A stretch of DNA of 64,000 bases from Tamarix chinensis (Eukaryota > Streptophyta > Magnoliopsida > Caryophyllales > Tamaricaceae), in assembly GCA_030549775.1 (NCBI GenBank), contig CM060172.1:58409523-58473522 (forward strand), in the 5' to 3' direction. The notes beneath the pieces are model-generated. The model was not told the origin of the DNA, did not search any database, and was given only the letters and a program-made list of their open reading frames with translations. Below are positions 50,908 through 62,290 of the stretch, piece after piece. A program made the position numbers and the translations under genes. The stretch's first letter is position 1; each line of letters opens with the position of its first letter.

Positions 50908-52367
50908 CCATCTTCGCCTTGGCCACTTTGTGAACTCACCCTAGGGCTAGCCAAAGTGTGATCTTTACTAGTATTTATCAAAGAATTACTCATTAGGATA
51001 AAAATAGTAGTGGCATCCTCAACAAACCCATAACCAAGAAGGAAGATTTTACCCAAATGCCACTATATATTCCACTGTTCACCCCTAATAATGATGAAGT
51101 TCGTTAAGTGGAGTCAATGGCCTACTTTCGTTTTGTGTAACACCTCCATGCTTATTCCCTTTGCTTGTTAGAATATGCCTATTGTGATTTGCAACATGAA
51201 TCCATGGGTCATATGGTATTTCATCCCTATGCTTACATTGAGGATTTGAGGGGTTTCCTTGCATGTTCTGATTATCCTTGGCATCAATTAGGGCTTTAAG
51301 TTCCTTACGTTTGATCATTTGTGAGTTATTCGAGCACTTATTATGAACATGCCCAACCATATAATAGTAAAAACACACCATGTAATTCCCTTCCTATTTG
51401 ATGTTATATAACCTCAAACCAATATAATTATTAGGGAATAAAGATTTACCGAAGCTCACTTCAACAACTAACCAAGAAAAATGACTGCTTTAGGCAAATG
51501 TGTATTAGTGATCTAAGTAAACAAATATCTCCACAATTTTCCCGATATGCTCAAGTTTGTCTATGTAGCTGAGATTTTTAATAGGAAACCTATGCACACG
51601 TATCCAAGCAACTATAGAAGTAATAAAATCATCATCAACATTAAACTTTAGTGACCAATGTTGTGCTATCAACTATAGAAACCTATGTACACGTATCCAA
51701 GCAACTATAGAAGTAATAAAACCATCATCAACATTAAACTTTAGTGACCAATGATGTGCTATCAAGTAATGTTGTGCTATTATCCATGGGCCACCACTTA
51801 GTGCAAACTCATAATTTGATCTCTTCTAGAACTTCACAAGAAAGCATCCCTTGCCTAATTCAATATGTTCGAATGTGTCTTCCATGAACCATAGAGTCTT
51901 CAACTTAATGGGGATAGTTTCATATCGAAAATTTTGCACCAAAAGTTTCATTATGAAACAATGTTAGACGTTTATGTACTTGTAGCTTTTCCTTCATCAT
52001 AAAACAAATTTGTGGCCACTTCGCTCCGGGAAAAGGTTGATCTTGTGATCACGAGCTATCAAATTAGTGACATATCAAGATCAACCCATGCTTGATCAAC
52101 TGAAGTAGAATACTACACTTTGCCAACCAATTCCTTAGGAAAAAAAATCAAAGATAAAGATTGTCTAGTCTCACAATCAAAATTGTCTAGTTTTTCCATC
52201 ATCGCATCTCCATTGTCATGTGATTTAGGAATTCCCAATTCCATATGTAGAGTACCCAAATGCAAGGAGGATAACACTAGACTTTTTTTTGGCTCTTGTC
52301 AATGTGAATCCTCTAAGGAGATAGAAGGGAGGAAGGTAGATTTATTGGGGAACTTAAAGAAAACATA
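50908..52367 (-). pseudogene. LINE ORF1 remnant: DUF4283 domain and zinc knuckle
   Basis: From right to left on the minus strand: FEHIELGKGCFLVKF, ALSGGPWIIAQHYLIAHHW, SLKFNVDD and SIVAWIRVHRFPIKN, which is the DUF4283 domain of plant LINE ORF1. VCFYYYMVGHVHNKC (about 51340-51381) follows, a CCHC zinc knuckle whose second Cys is Tyr. Then comes IPYDPWIHV, matching the conserved YGPWMxV motif. The domain contains a 93-bp tandem duplication (51585-51677 and 51678-51770), and stops are present. R9 cuts its 3' side; a MITE borders its 5' side. Confidence 0.85.
51585..51770. repeat. 93-bp tandem duplication inside LINE ORF1
   Basis: The segment beginning GAAACCTATG at 51585 is repeated from 51678 with only a few differences (for example GCACACG against GTACACG, and AAAATC against AAAACC). 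The period of 93 bp equals 31 codons and keeps the ORF1 frame. Confidence 0.93.
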
Positions 52368-52597
52368 GTGCTTGTTTGGTACAAGGGTAATAGGGGTAAG
52401 AAAATTACCCCTGTATTGTACATATCTTGAATTATATAATAAAAATTAAATTTTAGATGAATATCTATTTTACATCTTAATTTGATCTAAAATGGGGTTT
52501 TCATTGAAATTATTATTATTATTAAATAATTGATCTAAAAGACACAAAATAGGAGGAAATTTTTTCCACCTATATCACCCTCATACCAAACAAGCCC
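52368..52597. mobile_element. 230-bp MITE-like element with GCTTGTTTGGTA inverted ends
   Basis: The left end reads GTGCTTGTTTGGTACAAGGG and the right end, inverted, reads GGGCTTGTTTGGTATGAGGG: 16 matches over the first 20 bases. The centre is A+T-rich and has no coding capacity. ATA occurs on both sides (52365-52367 and 52598-52600), so a 3-bp duplication is possible. The termini recall PIF/Harbinger-type MITEs, but the superfamily is not certain. Confidence 0.72.
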
Positions 52598-52600
52598 ATA

Positions 52601-52676
52601 AGGTTAATGTGAGATTGCATGTATAAGATAAACCCTAGAGGGGCATGGAGCACTATTGAGAAACCATGAAAGATCT
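52601..52676. other. Unassigned 76 bp between MITE and R11
   Basis: Either the most 5' part of the LINE or the DNA it inserted in. No motif decides. Its last five bases, AGATC, would be the left target repeat of R11; the other copy is outside the window. Confidence 0.4.
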
Positions 52677-53801
52677 GCAACCTACCAAAACTTATTACTA
52701 AACAAAATTTATTTTGCCGTGGCATAATATTAAGATAATTAGGTTTTACCATCATACCCAATATAAGTTTGGTTTATCGTACCATCCTCATATCAAATAC
52801 ATGATTTTTTACAACTTTAATAAGATAACTTATATAAAATAGCGGAATTTCTATAAATCTAGACAAGAGTTTGCATATTAAACTTTGAGTACAATATAAG
52901 AAAATTATAACAAAAAGAATCCAATAGAACTAAGAGTATAAAAGGTATAAAAAAACTAGCTAATGGATAACATTGATTCTACACCCAAACCCCAATATAT
53001 AAAACCTCTCATCCACAAGAAGTGTGATGTAATTAACAAAGTCATCAAGGTAGTCCTTAGTAAACTACACATCAAAACTCAGATCGTTTGCTCATGAGAA
53101 TAAGTAACACCCATAACAAGGACGATCAATACTTACATATGAAGTAAGGTAACAATACAATCATAGAAAAAAGGCATATATAACACATCATATCACATGG
53201 AAGGACTACTCATGCACATTGATTAAACCTGAGATTGTTATAACACCCTCATTTTTACTACTTAAAAATTTTGTTTTGCAGATGCATTAATCACAGAAAT
53301 AATGGGTGTTATTGTCACATTTAGTATAAGTCCAGTTTTCTTACACAAAGTGATAAGGCTCAAAATATGTCACATCCAAAATAAAGAAGTTGAAATAGAA
53401 GATAATACACAGATAAATGTTACGGATAATATTCTCCTTATAATAACGAAAATCAAATACAAAAAGGGATATAAAAATCCAAAGGAAAATTAAGTACAAA
53501 CAAAACTAGTACCTAAAGATACAACACTAGTTTTCCTAATTCTTATACTCGTAAGTCCACTATGAGAATGAGACATCTTCTCAAGGGCTCCACTTATCCT
53601 ATCCACTATTGTACACCTCAAATGACTCCATGTCCTTCACATAGTCATCTACAAATGTAGTATCAGTACGACTTTATCATATTGGGTAAATCACAATATG
53701 TCAATAAAGGTAGCATGCTCACATTACGCATAATCACAAAACAAACGAAAACATGCTCAAGGCACAAAACACGTGTCATAACGATATATAAAAATTATGG
53801 G

Positions 53802-53804
<3 letters not shown>

Positions 53805-53864
<60 letters not shown>
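53805..53864. repeat. Perfect AT array of 30 units in R12
   Basis: Sixty bases of alternating A and T without interruption; self-complementary and able to extrude a cruciform. Confidence 0.95.
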
Positions 53865-53866
<2 letters not shown>

Positions 53867-56026
53867 TCAAATTCTCATACTCAGTAGTCAATCGTACTTA
53901 ACCAATTTACATCATCTTAAAGTATAAAATAGCCACATCAAAACCATAACCAAAATCGACTCATCAAATCAATTCTAAATACCAAGATAGTGTACTGATA
54001 CAACTACTAAACTAATAATCCAAAATAATTTCACACACTAAAGGTAGGCATTGAGGTGGATACGAAAATATCAATCTAATATGTACCAAGGCCATCAAAC
54101 AAATACTTATTTATTATTTATTTTACTCAAGAGGATACAATCAACTTAGGGACATTGAAGTATACTCAGTTATACTAGCGCACGGAGGTAAAAAACTACC
54201 CTTATTCTAGAACCTAGGGACACTATGATACACCTAGTTATATTGGCTCACTTAAGCAACAAAATATTCTCCAACCTCAGTCACCTAATCCTTAAATATT
54301 GATATTGCCTACAAAGCTCGTAAGTTACCTATAAAGTAGACTAGGGCCTTATTGGGCCACAATAGTACGCCCGAGAACCAAACAAACTAAGGGCCACTAC
54401 CTCATCCCTAGGGTAGCTAACCAGAGAGAGCAACCATTCCAAATCTCGAGGTCTTACACTTTAAGTATTAGTATTTTAGAAGGTGATAGCAAATACAACA
54501 CAACAATTTTCATTTCCATATTTAAGTAATTTTACTTCAGTTATAATTATTAAGGTAAACCCCAAGGCTATTTGTCTATGTGAAATACAAAACCAACACT
54601 AAGGTCAACCTAACAAAAGTCTAAAGCTATCATAAGTCCAATTATTCACATTATGTCAAAATAACTAAAAGGCCCTCAAAACCCTAATTTCACCATTATT
54701 TTTTAGTTTCATACCATACATGATTATTATGTGAATATGATATGAAAAGGATAAAATATAATCATTTACAATATTTTAGTGCATGGGTAAATTTTAATAC
54801 TTAGAGATTGAATATATTTTCCATTTCATAAGTATTTAGCAACTTACGTCTACAAGCCCTAATCATGGTTTTCTAACGTATCATATTATATATATATATA
54901 TTAAGACTTAGAGATTGAATATATTTTCCATTCCATATGTATTTATCAACTTATGTCTACAAACCCTAATCATGGTTTTCTAACGTATCATATATTCTAT
55001 GCAGCGCATATATATATATAACATGATACAAAATTTAATAGGGAAAGTAACATCATGGTATATATAGGAAAACATCTCTAACCCTAAAACATGTGAATTA
55101 CAATTATCATAGTCTAATCCTAATCATGCATACAACTTTTATGCTGTTTATATCAACCCTAGCTACCATGCAATGATAATCATGAATATTATATCACAAC
55201 TTAATAAAATTTAAAACCCTAACAAAACCCTAAACATGTGTACAGTAACCAATCAACATATTACACATGTGTATAGCTCATATTTAATAGTAAGTCAAAC
55301 AAGTGTGCCAACTATTTACAAGCATGTTATTATTTTATCTTATAATTTATAATACTTGCATAACACAAAACTCTAGTATGATTCTAGATCTAAATAACCT
55401 ATCATGCTTGCACATAAATTCTACCATCTCATGAGTGATTGGATTTACCTAAATACAAGCTATACAAAAGCAAAAAATATTATCTTCTCCACTACACCTC
55501 AAAGATCACCTAAGAAATTAACACTCATGAACATATATATTAGCATTTAATATAACACAATAATAACCAAAAATTAACTAAAATCAATTAAGTAAAAGGG
55601 TTAGAAAATAATCAGGGTCAAGGAAGCCACATGAGGTAATAATGAAGTAAAGGAACAATGATATAAAGTCACGCAGTAAGGGAGGAGGAAGCAACACTTG
55701 TTTCCGTAGCAAGTGGGTGAAGCATCGGTGATTTTGGTTGTAGCAAGGAGGTAGCTTCAGTGGTTTTAGGTGTAACAAGGGGGGAGATTAGGTGATTTTA
55801 GGGGTAGCAAGGGGTAAGCTTTGGTGATTTATGTGACAAGTTGGAGGGGAAGAACGGAGGGTGTGGGTGTTGCTAAGTAAAGGTGACATCTTTAATCAAT
55901 GATAATGGGAAACAACGAGGAGAACTGTAGGAATTTCTTGCTAAAGGGAGCTCCACAGGATGAAGAAGAAGACCACATGATTTGTTTCATTGGATTTCCA
56001 TACACAAATTTTGGAAGAGAGAAGGT

Positions 56027-56036
56027 CTTATATAGG
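56027..56036 (-). promoter_or_regulatory. TATA box of R12
   Basis: CCTATATAAG on the minus strand, about 1.4 kb from the LTR end, farther than in other copies. Confidence 0.58.
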
Positions 56037-57216
56037 TGAGGGGCACGAAAGATGAGTAGACAAAGAATGAGGGTAACATGGGAGCAAAGGTAGAGTATGG
56101 ATTGAATGAAGCAGTATGGCATGAAGAGAAAAATGTGTCGAGGAGGAGAATTGGGGATCATGCAGCTAAAAGTAAAATTGCAGTAAGGAAGGGTAGGTGA
56201 TACGGGAGCATCCTCATCTAATGATCAGACTATTACCCTTAATTTTCTTAAGTTTGGGAGTCATAAAACTCTCCTCACTTGGACAAACTAATCACTCCTA
56301 AGAAAACTAGCCATGCAACACATGCAAACCTTGTCAACTTTTATTACCTCCACATAATAAAACCCCCAACTTTTTTTAGCCACATTTTCCCACCCTTTGT
56401 AGCCCATTTTCTTTTATTATTTTAGCTCCAAAAATACCCTAAAAATGCAGCCCAATCTTTGCTTGTAAAAGCCATACAAAACAAACTACAACTCCCTCTC
56501 AAGCTACATGACAAGTCCTTTTTAGCACTTGGGAGGAACAATATAGTTATTTAGGAAGAATAAGGAAGGCTAGAAGAAATTCTTTACTTCCTTTTGTCCC
56601 TTACAATATTAAAATAATTTTTGTCTCTTTTCTTATGAATCAAGTGACAGCTACATGAGTCAGACATATGATAGAGGCTCAACACCATTCGAAATTAGCT
56701 TATACATATCTCATGGCCAAGTGGCATGGGTGGTATATTAGGAAGTATCTTTCATTTTTTTAGCTCAAATCACTTGTATGAGTTAGCTAAGTTGTAACCT
56801 TTAATTCTGAACTCCATCTATAAGTGCCAATGGAAGAATCAAAGTGAAACTAAATTGTTTTTGGCAGCTCATTTTTCTCTCAAAAACCGAGAGTCTCTCA
56901 TCTTCAACTCTAATGCAAGAGCTTGAAGTTTAGCAAAACCATTCAAGATTTATCTTAAGAGTTTAAACCTTAGTGGTTCTTGTGAGTATTAATTCAAGAA
57001 GTTACCAAGAATCAATTTTAACTTCTCAAATATTTCCCTATTCTACTCTTAATTTATGGTTGATCTAATCTTAATTAGATACCACTTCCTAGCCTGACCC
57101 AAGTTGGATCTCATATGCATCAGTGAGGATGTTAGATAAATAAACATAACCGAAAAAAATCAGTAAGCAGAATTAGGTTACCTGGTGAAATTGATACCAA
57201 TTATGGTTTAAACTAG

Positions 57217-57217
57217 G

Positions 57218-57260
<43 letters not shown>
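57217..57260. repeat. AAT microsatellite near the end of R12
   Basis: About 14 AAT units, 165 bp from the LTR end. Confidence 0.88.
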
Positions 57261-57261
<1 letters not shown>

Positions 57262-59855
57262 CTAAATTCTATCAAATTTGAACCTAATTAATTTTTATAT
57301 CTAATATAACATAATAATACACATAATAATAATACCTTTAATATAAAAAGTCATAATAATTATTATAACTAATTAGATACAATTACTAGTTTATGGCTAG
57401 AGTTTTTACAAATGGGATATTACAATGGATCTCGAGGGTAAACAAAAGATTTCCAAGGTAGATGATTATATGCTGTCATTTACTTAAATCTCTCGAGTTT
57501 ATGGATCCCACTATTCATAATTGTTAAAATGATATCAATCAATAAAACAACCCCTGATATAATGATCCTAGCCACTATTCTCATATGGTAGAATAGACTG
57601 ATACAACCCTAAGGTATAAAGCTCCTAACCACTAGATATTTTCATACAATGGAACATACTGATATAATCATTCATGACTCGTATGATCCTTCACTTTAAA
57701 TATTCATTTCTTATTAGATTATTGGTTATCTTGATAATTTCATGCAAACTTAACAAAAATATGTAAGGGACATAAAAAAACAACCAGAAGTGGTTTGGGT
57801 CATTTCCTAAAAGGAAATACCACAATGCCCTTATGAAACCCTAATTTCATAAGAGAGGCATAATATCTTGCATAAGGCTCATATATTCACCAAATTTATT
57901 ACACCATCCTAATATATTATTATTGAAAATATATCCAAAAATTAAGGTTTAACTCTAACGTTTCACACAAGTTATGACGAGCCTACCTCTAGAGCTAATA
58001 TTCCCAATTTAAGCCCTTTTATCATTTTATCAGACTTATGTTACTCATGACTACCCTCAATATTTCAAGTAACATACTTAACATATTTTAATCTAATATT
58101 ACTTTAGAAAGTCCAAAATTTTATATTTAACCCAAATTGACCAAAACACCCTTATCTTGCTTAAATGCCTCAAAGCCTCTTTTTAGGTAACTTATTCCCT
58201 ACTAAACCTATAATTGATCATGATACACATGAAATTAATTATAAAACCCTAAATGATTACCATGACGTGTTTATTTTTTCCCACAAAACACATGAAAGAC
58301 CCAATTATCCTTAATATCAAGAACTATCCAAACTTGTCATTAAAACCCTACGAGTCCTAATATTATCAATTTTCAACCTTCAAAATATTTTGTCATGATA
58401 ATAACTTACCATACTACAACCCACTCTTTGTAACTTAGTTAAGATAGTAGATCATGCCAACATGCTAGGGTTATAAGACAAGGCTTAACCAAACAATAAC
58501 ACTTAAACTCATATTTTTACATATCGTTCATATTTCCATAATACAATATAACAAGATCATGGTATTACGTCAACAACATGATCAAAATATAACCATTATA
58601 TCATGATATTACATACAATTTACTCATATCATCAAACCTCGTAAATCATGATATGTATCCTTACCTAAATATCATCGGTCTCTAAGCAAACAAAGGACCT
58701 TAAGTCTTCTCCCTTAAAACCAATAGAAGATCACCTAAAAACAAATGAAACCCCACTCTTAGAGGAAAAACAAGCAAGGAAAGGTAAGGCAAATGAGGAT
58801 GGCAAAGAGCAAGAACCAAACTAAAAGAGAAAGAGTTGGTGAAATACCCCAAAACCTAATTTTAAGAGTTTTAGTTAAATAAGGATTTATTGTATAAATT
58901 AATTAAATAAATTATTTTATTAAAATAAAAGGGAATTAATTAGGGCATTTCAAGAAGAAAATAATAACTATTTTTATTAGAAAAATTTTGGTATTTTGGC
59001 TAATTAAGGATTTTATTTTGGAAATTAATTAAATAAATTATTTTATTTAAAATAAGAAGGAGAAAGTAGGTCCAAATTAATAGGAATTTTATAAATAATT
59101 TCATTAGAGAAAATTAGAGTGATTTGCTAATTAAAATGAAATTTATAAAAAAGCTTTCAAAAATCCTAAATTATCTTAAAAAGAGATTTAAATATTATTA
59201 TTTTTAAATATCCCAAATATCCCAATTAATTTAATTAACCTAACCCATTATTTTTCCTTTTTCCTTTTTCTTTCCTTTTTTCTTTCTTTTTCTCTCTTAT
59301 TCTTTTCTTTTTCTCCTTCCCATTTGGGCCTGTCCGCGGCCCAATCCCCTTCTTCCTTTTCCTTCTTCCGTGGCCCGCCTCCTTTTCTTTCTCTTTTCTT
59401 CTTCGGCGAACTGGGCCTGTCTTTGCGACCCATCTCCTTTCCCTCTGTTTCTTCTTCAACACAGCCCGTCTCCTAAACGCCGCATTTTGTTAAGTCGTTC
59501 CCTCACCGCCCGACCGGTTCAGTTTTTCCTCTTCTTTTCTTTTCTTCCTAGTCGCCCGGTCTGTGCCCCATCTCCTTCTTCCTCCTCCTTCTTCTTTCTT
59601 CTCCCCACGTCGTCGACTTGCAACCGTCCGAGAAATCTGCCGCCGACCACGCCCGTTTGACCAGCTGTTTCTCCCTTCTTTTTCCCATTGTTCTGCCAGT
59701 CACACTGACCCAACCAACTTTCTCCCTCTTCTCGCGCAGTTCCATCCCCTTACCACGAATTTGAATTCTACCGGTCAACCATCGCCGCCAGCTACCCTAA
59801 CCTCACCTGCATTACCCCCTTACCGACCCACATAACCTACCCTCTCCTCTAAACT

Positions 59856-59864
59856 CTATAAATA
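59856..59864 (+). promoter_or_regulatory. TATA box of R13
   Basis: CTATAAATA on the plus strand, 1.02 kb from the left LTR end, 187 bp upstream of the CACAAGCC hairpin. Confidence 0.72.
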
Positions 59865-60050
59865 CCCCCATAATTAGCCCTGTTCAAGCTTTTAATTTCA
59901 ACCCAGAAAAATTTTACCCCTTGCGCCGCCACCAATTTAGACACCATTGCCGTCGCTTTCGGCCAACACCACCGCCCTCTCTGCCCACCCAACTAATCCT
60001 TGCACCGCCCTCTAACTAACTGAACCACCCATATTCCTTGATTTTTCCTA

Positions 60051-60070
60051 CACAAGCCGCCCTGGTTGTG
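60051..60070 (+). other. Leader hairpin of R13
   Basis: CACAA, a bulged G, CC, loop GCCCT, then GGTTGTG. The paired bases differ from R1 on both sides yet still pair. About 190 bp downstream of the TATA box. Confidence 0.55.
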
Positions 60071-60551
60071 CAAAGTTCCCTCCCCGATCAACCCTTTCTT
60101 CCATCTCTGCCACCCTCCGTGCCGCTGTCCACCACCACTTCTGCCACTACCACTGCCTCATTCACCTTCCAAAAGCCGCTGCAGACCCTCCTTTATCTCC
60201 CCTGCCTTTCTTTTCCCCTTCCTCCCTCTCCTCCTCTCTTTCTCTTCTTCTTCCCCATTTGACCGCCACCACCACCACCGTGTGCCGCCACCCTCATTCT
60301 TTTCCTCTCCTTTTAGACAACCAAAACCACCCTTACTTCCACCCTCTTTCTCCTTCTCTTTTTCCCAGCCCTCAACTTTTCCCCATTTCTTCTCTTTTTT
60401 AGGCCGCCACCGCCGCGCACCACCGCCGGTGCCGCCTGTCACCACCAGTCCAAGGTTGAACTCTAAACCCTCTCAACCCTTTTTCACTATTTATACAAGC
60501 TTTATTTTATTTTATTCTATTTATTTGAATATATATACTATTATTATTATA

Positions 60552-60598
60552 TATACTACTACTACTACTACAAGCTTTAATTTATTCGAATATATATA

Positions 60599-60668
<70 letters not shown>
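60552..60668. repeat. TAC microsatellites in R13
   Basis: A short TAC run (60554-60572) and a longer pure run (about 60599-60668, 23 units), followed by TTA runs (60735-60793, 61199-61235). Confidence 0.92.
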
Positions 60669-60749
60669 GTTTTTATTATTATTTCTATTGAGGGTCGAAG
60701 TCTTATTATATTTTTATTTCGATTATAATATTATTATTATTATTGTTGC

Positions 60750-60791
<42 letters not shown>

Positions 60792-61521
60792 CTTCAATGT
60801 TAATATTATTATTTTATATAGGGCAGAGACCCCATTGTGCCTATTTTGAATTTTAGTAGTAATATTATAAATATCAAGTCTTATTATTATTAATATTTTT
60901 ATCATTAGCATTTATTATTATTATTAGTGTTATTATTATTATTTATTAAGTTTATTATTATTTAATGTAGGGTCGAAACCCTACTTCATTTTATCTTCGA
61001 TTATTATCATTACTATTATTACCATTATTATTATTATTATTATTTTTTTTTTTACAATATTATTATGGTTTTTATCATTATTATTACTACTATTTCATTA
61101 TTATGACTACTAAATTGTATTATTAATGTTACTAATATTATTATTAGTATTATTTTGGTAAAGAGGACGAAGATCTTATTTCACTTTGTTTTCAAATTAT
61201 GCCTTTATTATTATTATTATTATTATTATTATGGTTATTATTACTATTGTTGTTATTAGTATCATTTCTATTTTTGTTATTATTATTATTAGAATTAAAT
61301 CTTCAACCCTTATATTTTCAATTTTTATAATATTACTATTAGTTCTTATATCTTTAGTAAAATTTGTAATGAGTTAATGTCATTATTATTAATATGGTAT
61401 TATTTTATTAAAAACCTAGTCTTAGAATAAGTTAGTAATTAATAGTATTTTGGTAGGAGGGAATCTAATTTTAGTTTTTTCCTCATATAGGTGAGACCAG
61501 TCAAAGCCCTAGGGAGGCGTA

Positions 61522-61554
61522 GGAGCGTACTCCAAGACCCGTGTCGTTTTAAGT
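61522..61554 (+). promoter_or_regulatory. Conserved GGAGC palindrome and splice donor in R13
   Basis: GGAGCGTACTCC, AAGACCCGTGTCGTTTTAA, then GTAAGG. It matches the R2 site on the opposite strand, with the base before GT changed from G to A. Confidence 0.55.
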
Positions 61555-61959
61555 AAGGGTGTTACTAAGGCCTTATGTGTGTTGGTGTGCATTATATGTT
61601 TTGTATGTTATGCATCCTATGTTTATCATCGTAATTATTTCGTGTGTGGTATGGCATGGAGTTGAAGTATGATCATGTGTTATTATATGACATGTGTATT
61701 ATGCATATGTGATGAAATATTGTGGTATATGATGTTATGATTTGTGACCTTTTAGACATGCATGTGAGGATGTATAAAAGTGGTATTGTGTGGGGAAAAG
61801 GTTGAAAAAGAAAAAATAGAAAATAAGTTGACCAAAGGGGAGTAAGTTAACTAAAAAGAAATGAGTTGACCAAGGGATGTGAGTTGACCTAAAAATGTTA
61901 ATGATCCATCAGTGGAAGAAGAATAGGGGTGAAAGTAAAATGAAGGAATGGGAGAATCT

Positions 61960-62290
61960 AAACTAGGGTTTTATATGGATGGACTTAAGGTTTTGCATGG
62001 TAGATTTTATGGTGTTGCATGGGAGAATCTAAACTAGGGTTTTGTATGGATGTACTTAGGGTTTTGCATAGCAGATTCTATGGTGTTGCATGGGAGGATC
62101 TAATCTAGGGTTTTATATGGATTGAATCTAGGGTTTGGTATGGATGAATCTTGGATTTTACATGGAAGAATCTAGGGTTTGCATGGAGGAATCTAAGGTT
62201 TTGGATGGAGGAATCTAGGGTTTTGTATGGATGGATCTAGGGTTTGTATGGTTAAATCTAGGGTTTCATGTGGGAGTTTTAAGGTTTTGC
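61960..62290. repeat. CTAGGGTTT-rich minisatellite in R13
   Basis: Repeats of GCATGGGAGAATCTAAACTA followed by GGGTTTTGTATGGATG, first with a period of about 80 bp (61950-62110), then shorter units of about 25-30 bp. It corresponds to the minisatellite of R8 on the other strand. Confidence 0.75.

Larger units (their letters stand above)
10203..52367 (-). mobile_element. L1-type LINE, degenerate and shattered by later insertions
   Basis: Six minus-strand pieces (10203-11278, 16102-16161, 31624-31807, 32317-32807, 41381-43910, 50908-52367; about 5.8 kb in all) read in the order of a plant L1-type LINE from right to left: ORF1 with DUF4283 and a zinc knuckle, then ORF2 with endonuclease, reverse transcriptase, zf-RVT and RNase H. 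A run of ten T at 10203-10212 is a candidate poly(A) tail on the minus strand. The interruptions are R3, R4, a MITE, R7 and R9, most with intact target duplications at the breaks. The 5' end near 52367 or just beyond is not defined, and no target duplication of the LINE itself was identified. Confidence 0.85.
53239..57424 (-). mobile_element. R12: solo LTR, 4.19 kb, nested in R11
   Basis: Termini TATAACACCCT...GGGATATTACA. The flanks ATTGT and ATGGA agree at only three of five bases, so the target duplication is weak and the borders rest on the termini, on length and on the matching R11 halves on both sides. Contains a head (GTGTTATTGTCACATTTAG), a TA dinucleotide array (53805-53864), a donor TTTAG|GTAAAT (55447-55448), a TATA box (56027-56036) and an AAT array near the end (57217-57260). 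Confidence 0.7.
52677..58839 (-). mobile_element. R11: old solo LTR, interrupted by R12 and R13, right part outside
   Basis: Starts TGCAACCTACCAAAACTTATTA and is recognised from the eroded head (TTTTACCATCATACCC near 52745), the phrase AAGTAACACCCATAACAAGG (near 53105) and, after R12, module remnants (CCACTATT near 57510, 57573 and 57631) and the donor region (58663-58664) with TCATCGGTCT. R12 splits it at 53239-57424 and R13 at 58840, so the far end lies beyond 64000. It is the most diverged copy and probably among the oldest. Confidence 0.68.

Noticed and set aside
51138..51155. GTAACACCTCC as another R-family start
   Set aside because: It lies within LINE ORF1 coding sequence, with no head segment, modules or target repeat following.
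60066..60728. Open frame of 220 codons in R13 downstream of the TATA box
   Set aside because: Pro/Ser/Phe-rich and continuing into a TAC repeat. Similar frames in R1, R2, R3, R5 and R10 do not share protein sequence beyond composition, so a conserved LTR-encoded protein is not supported.
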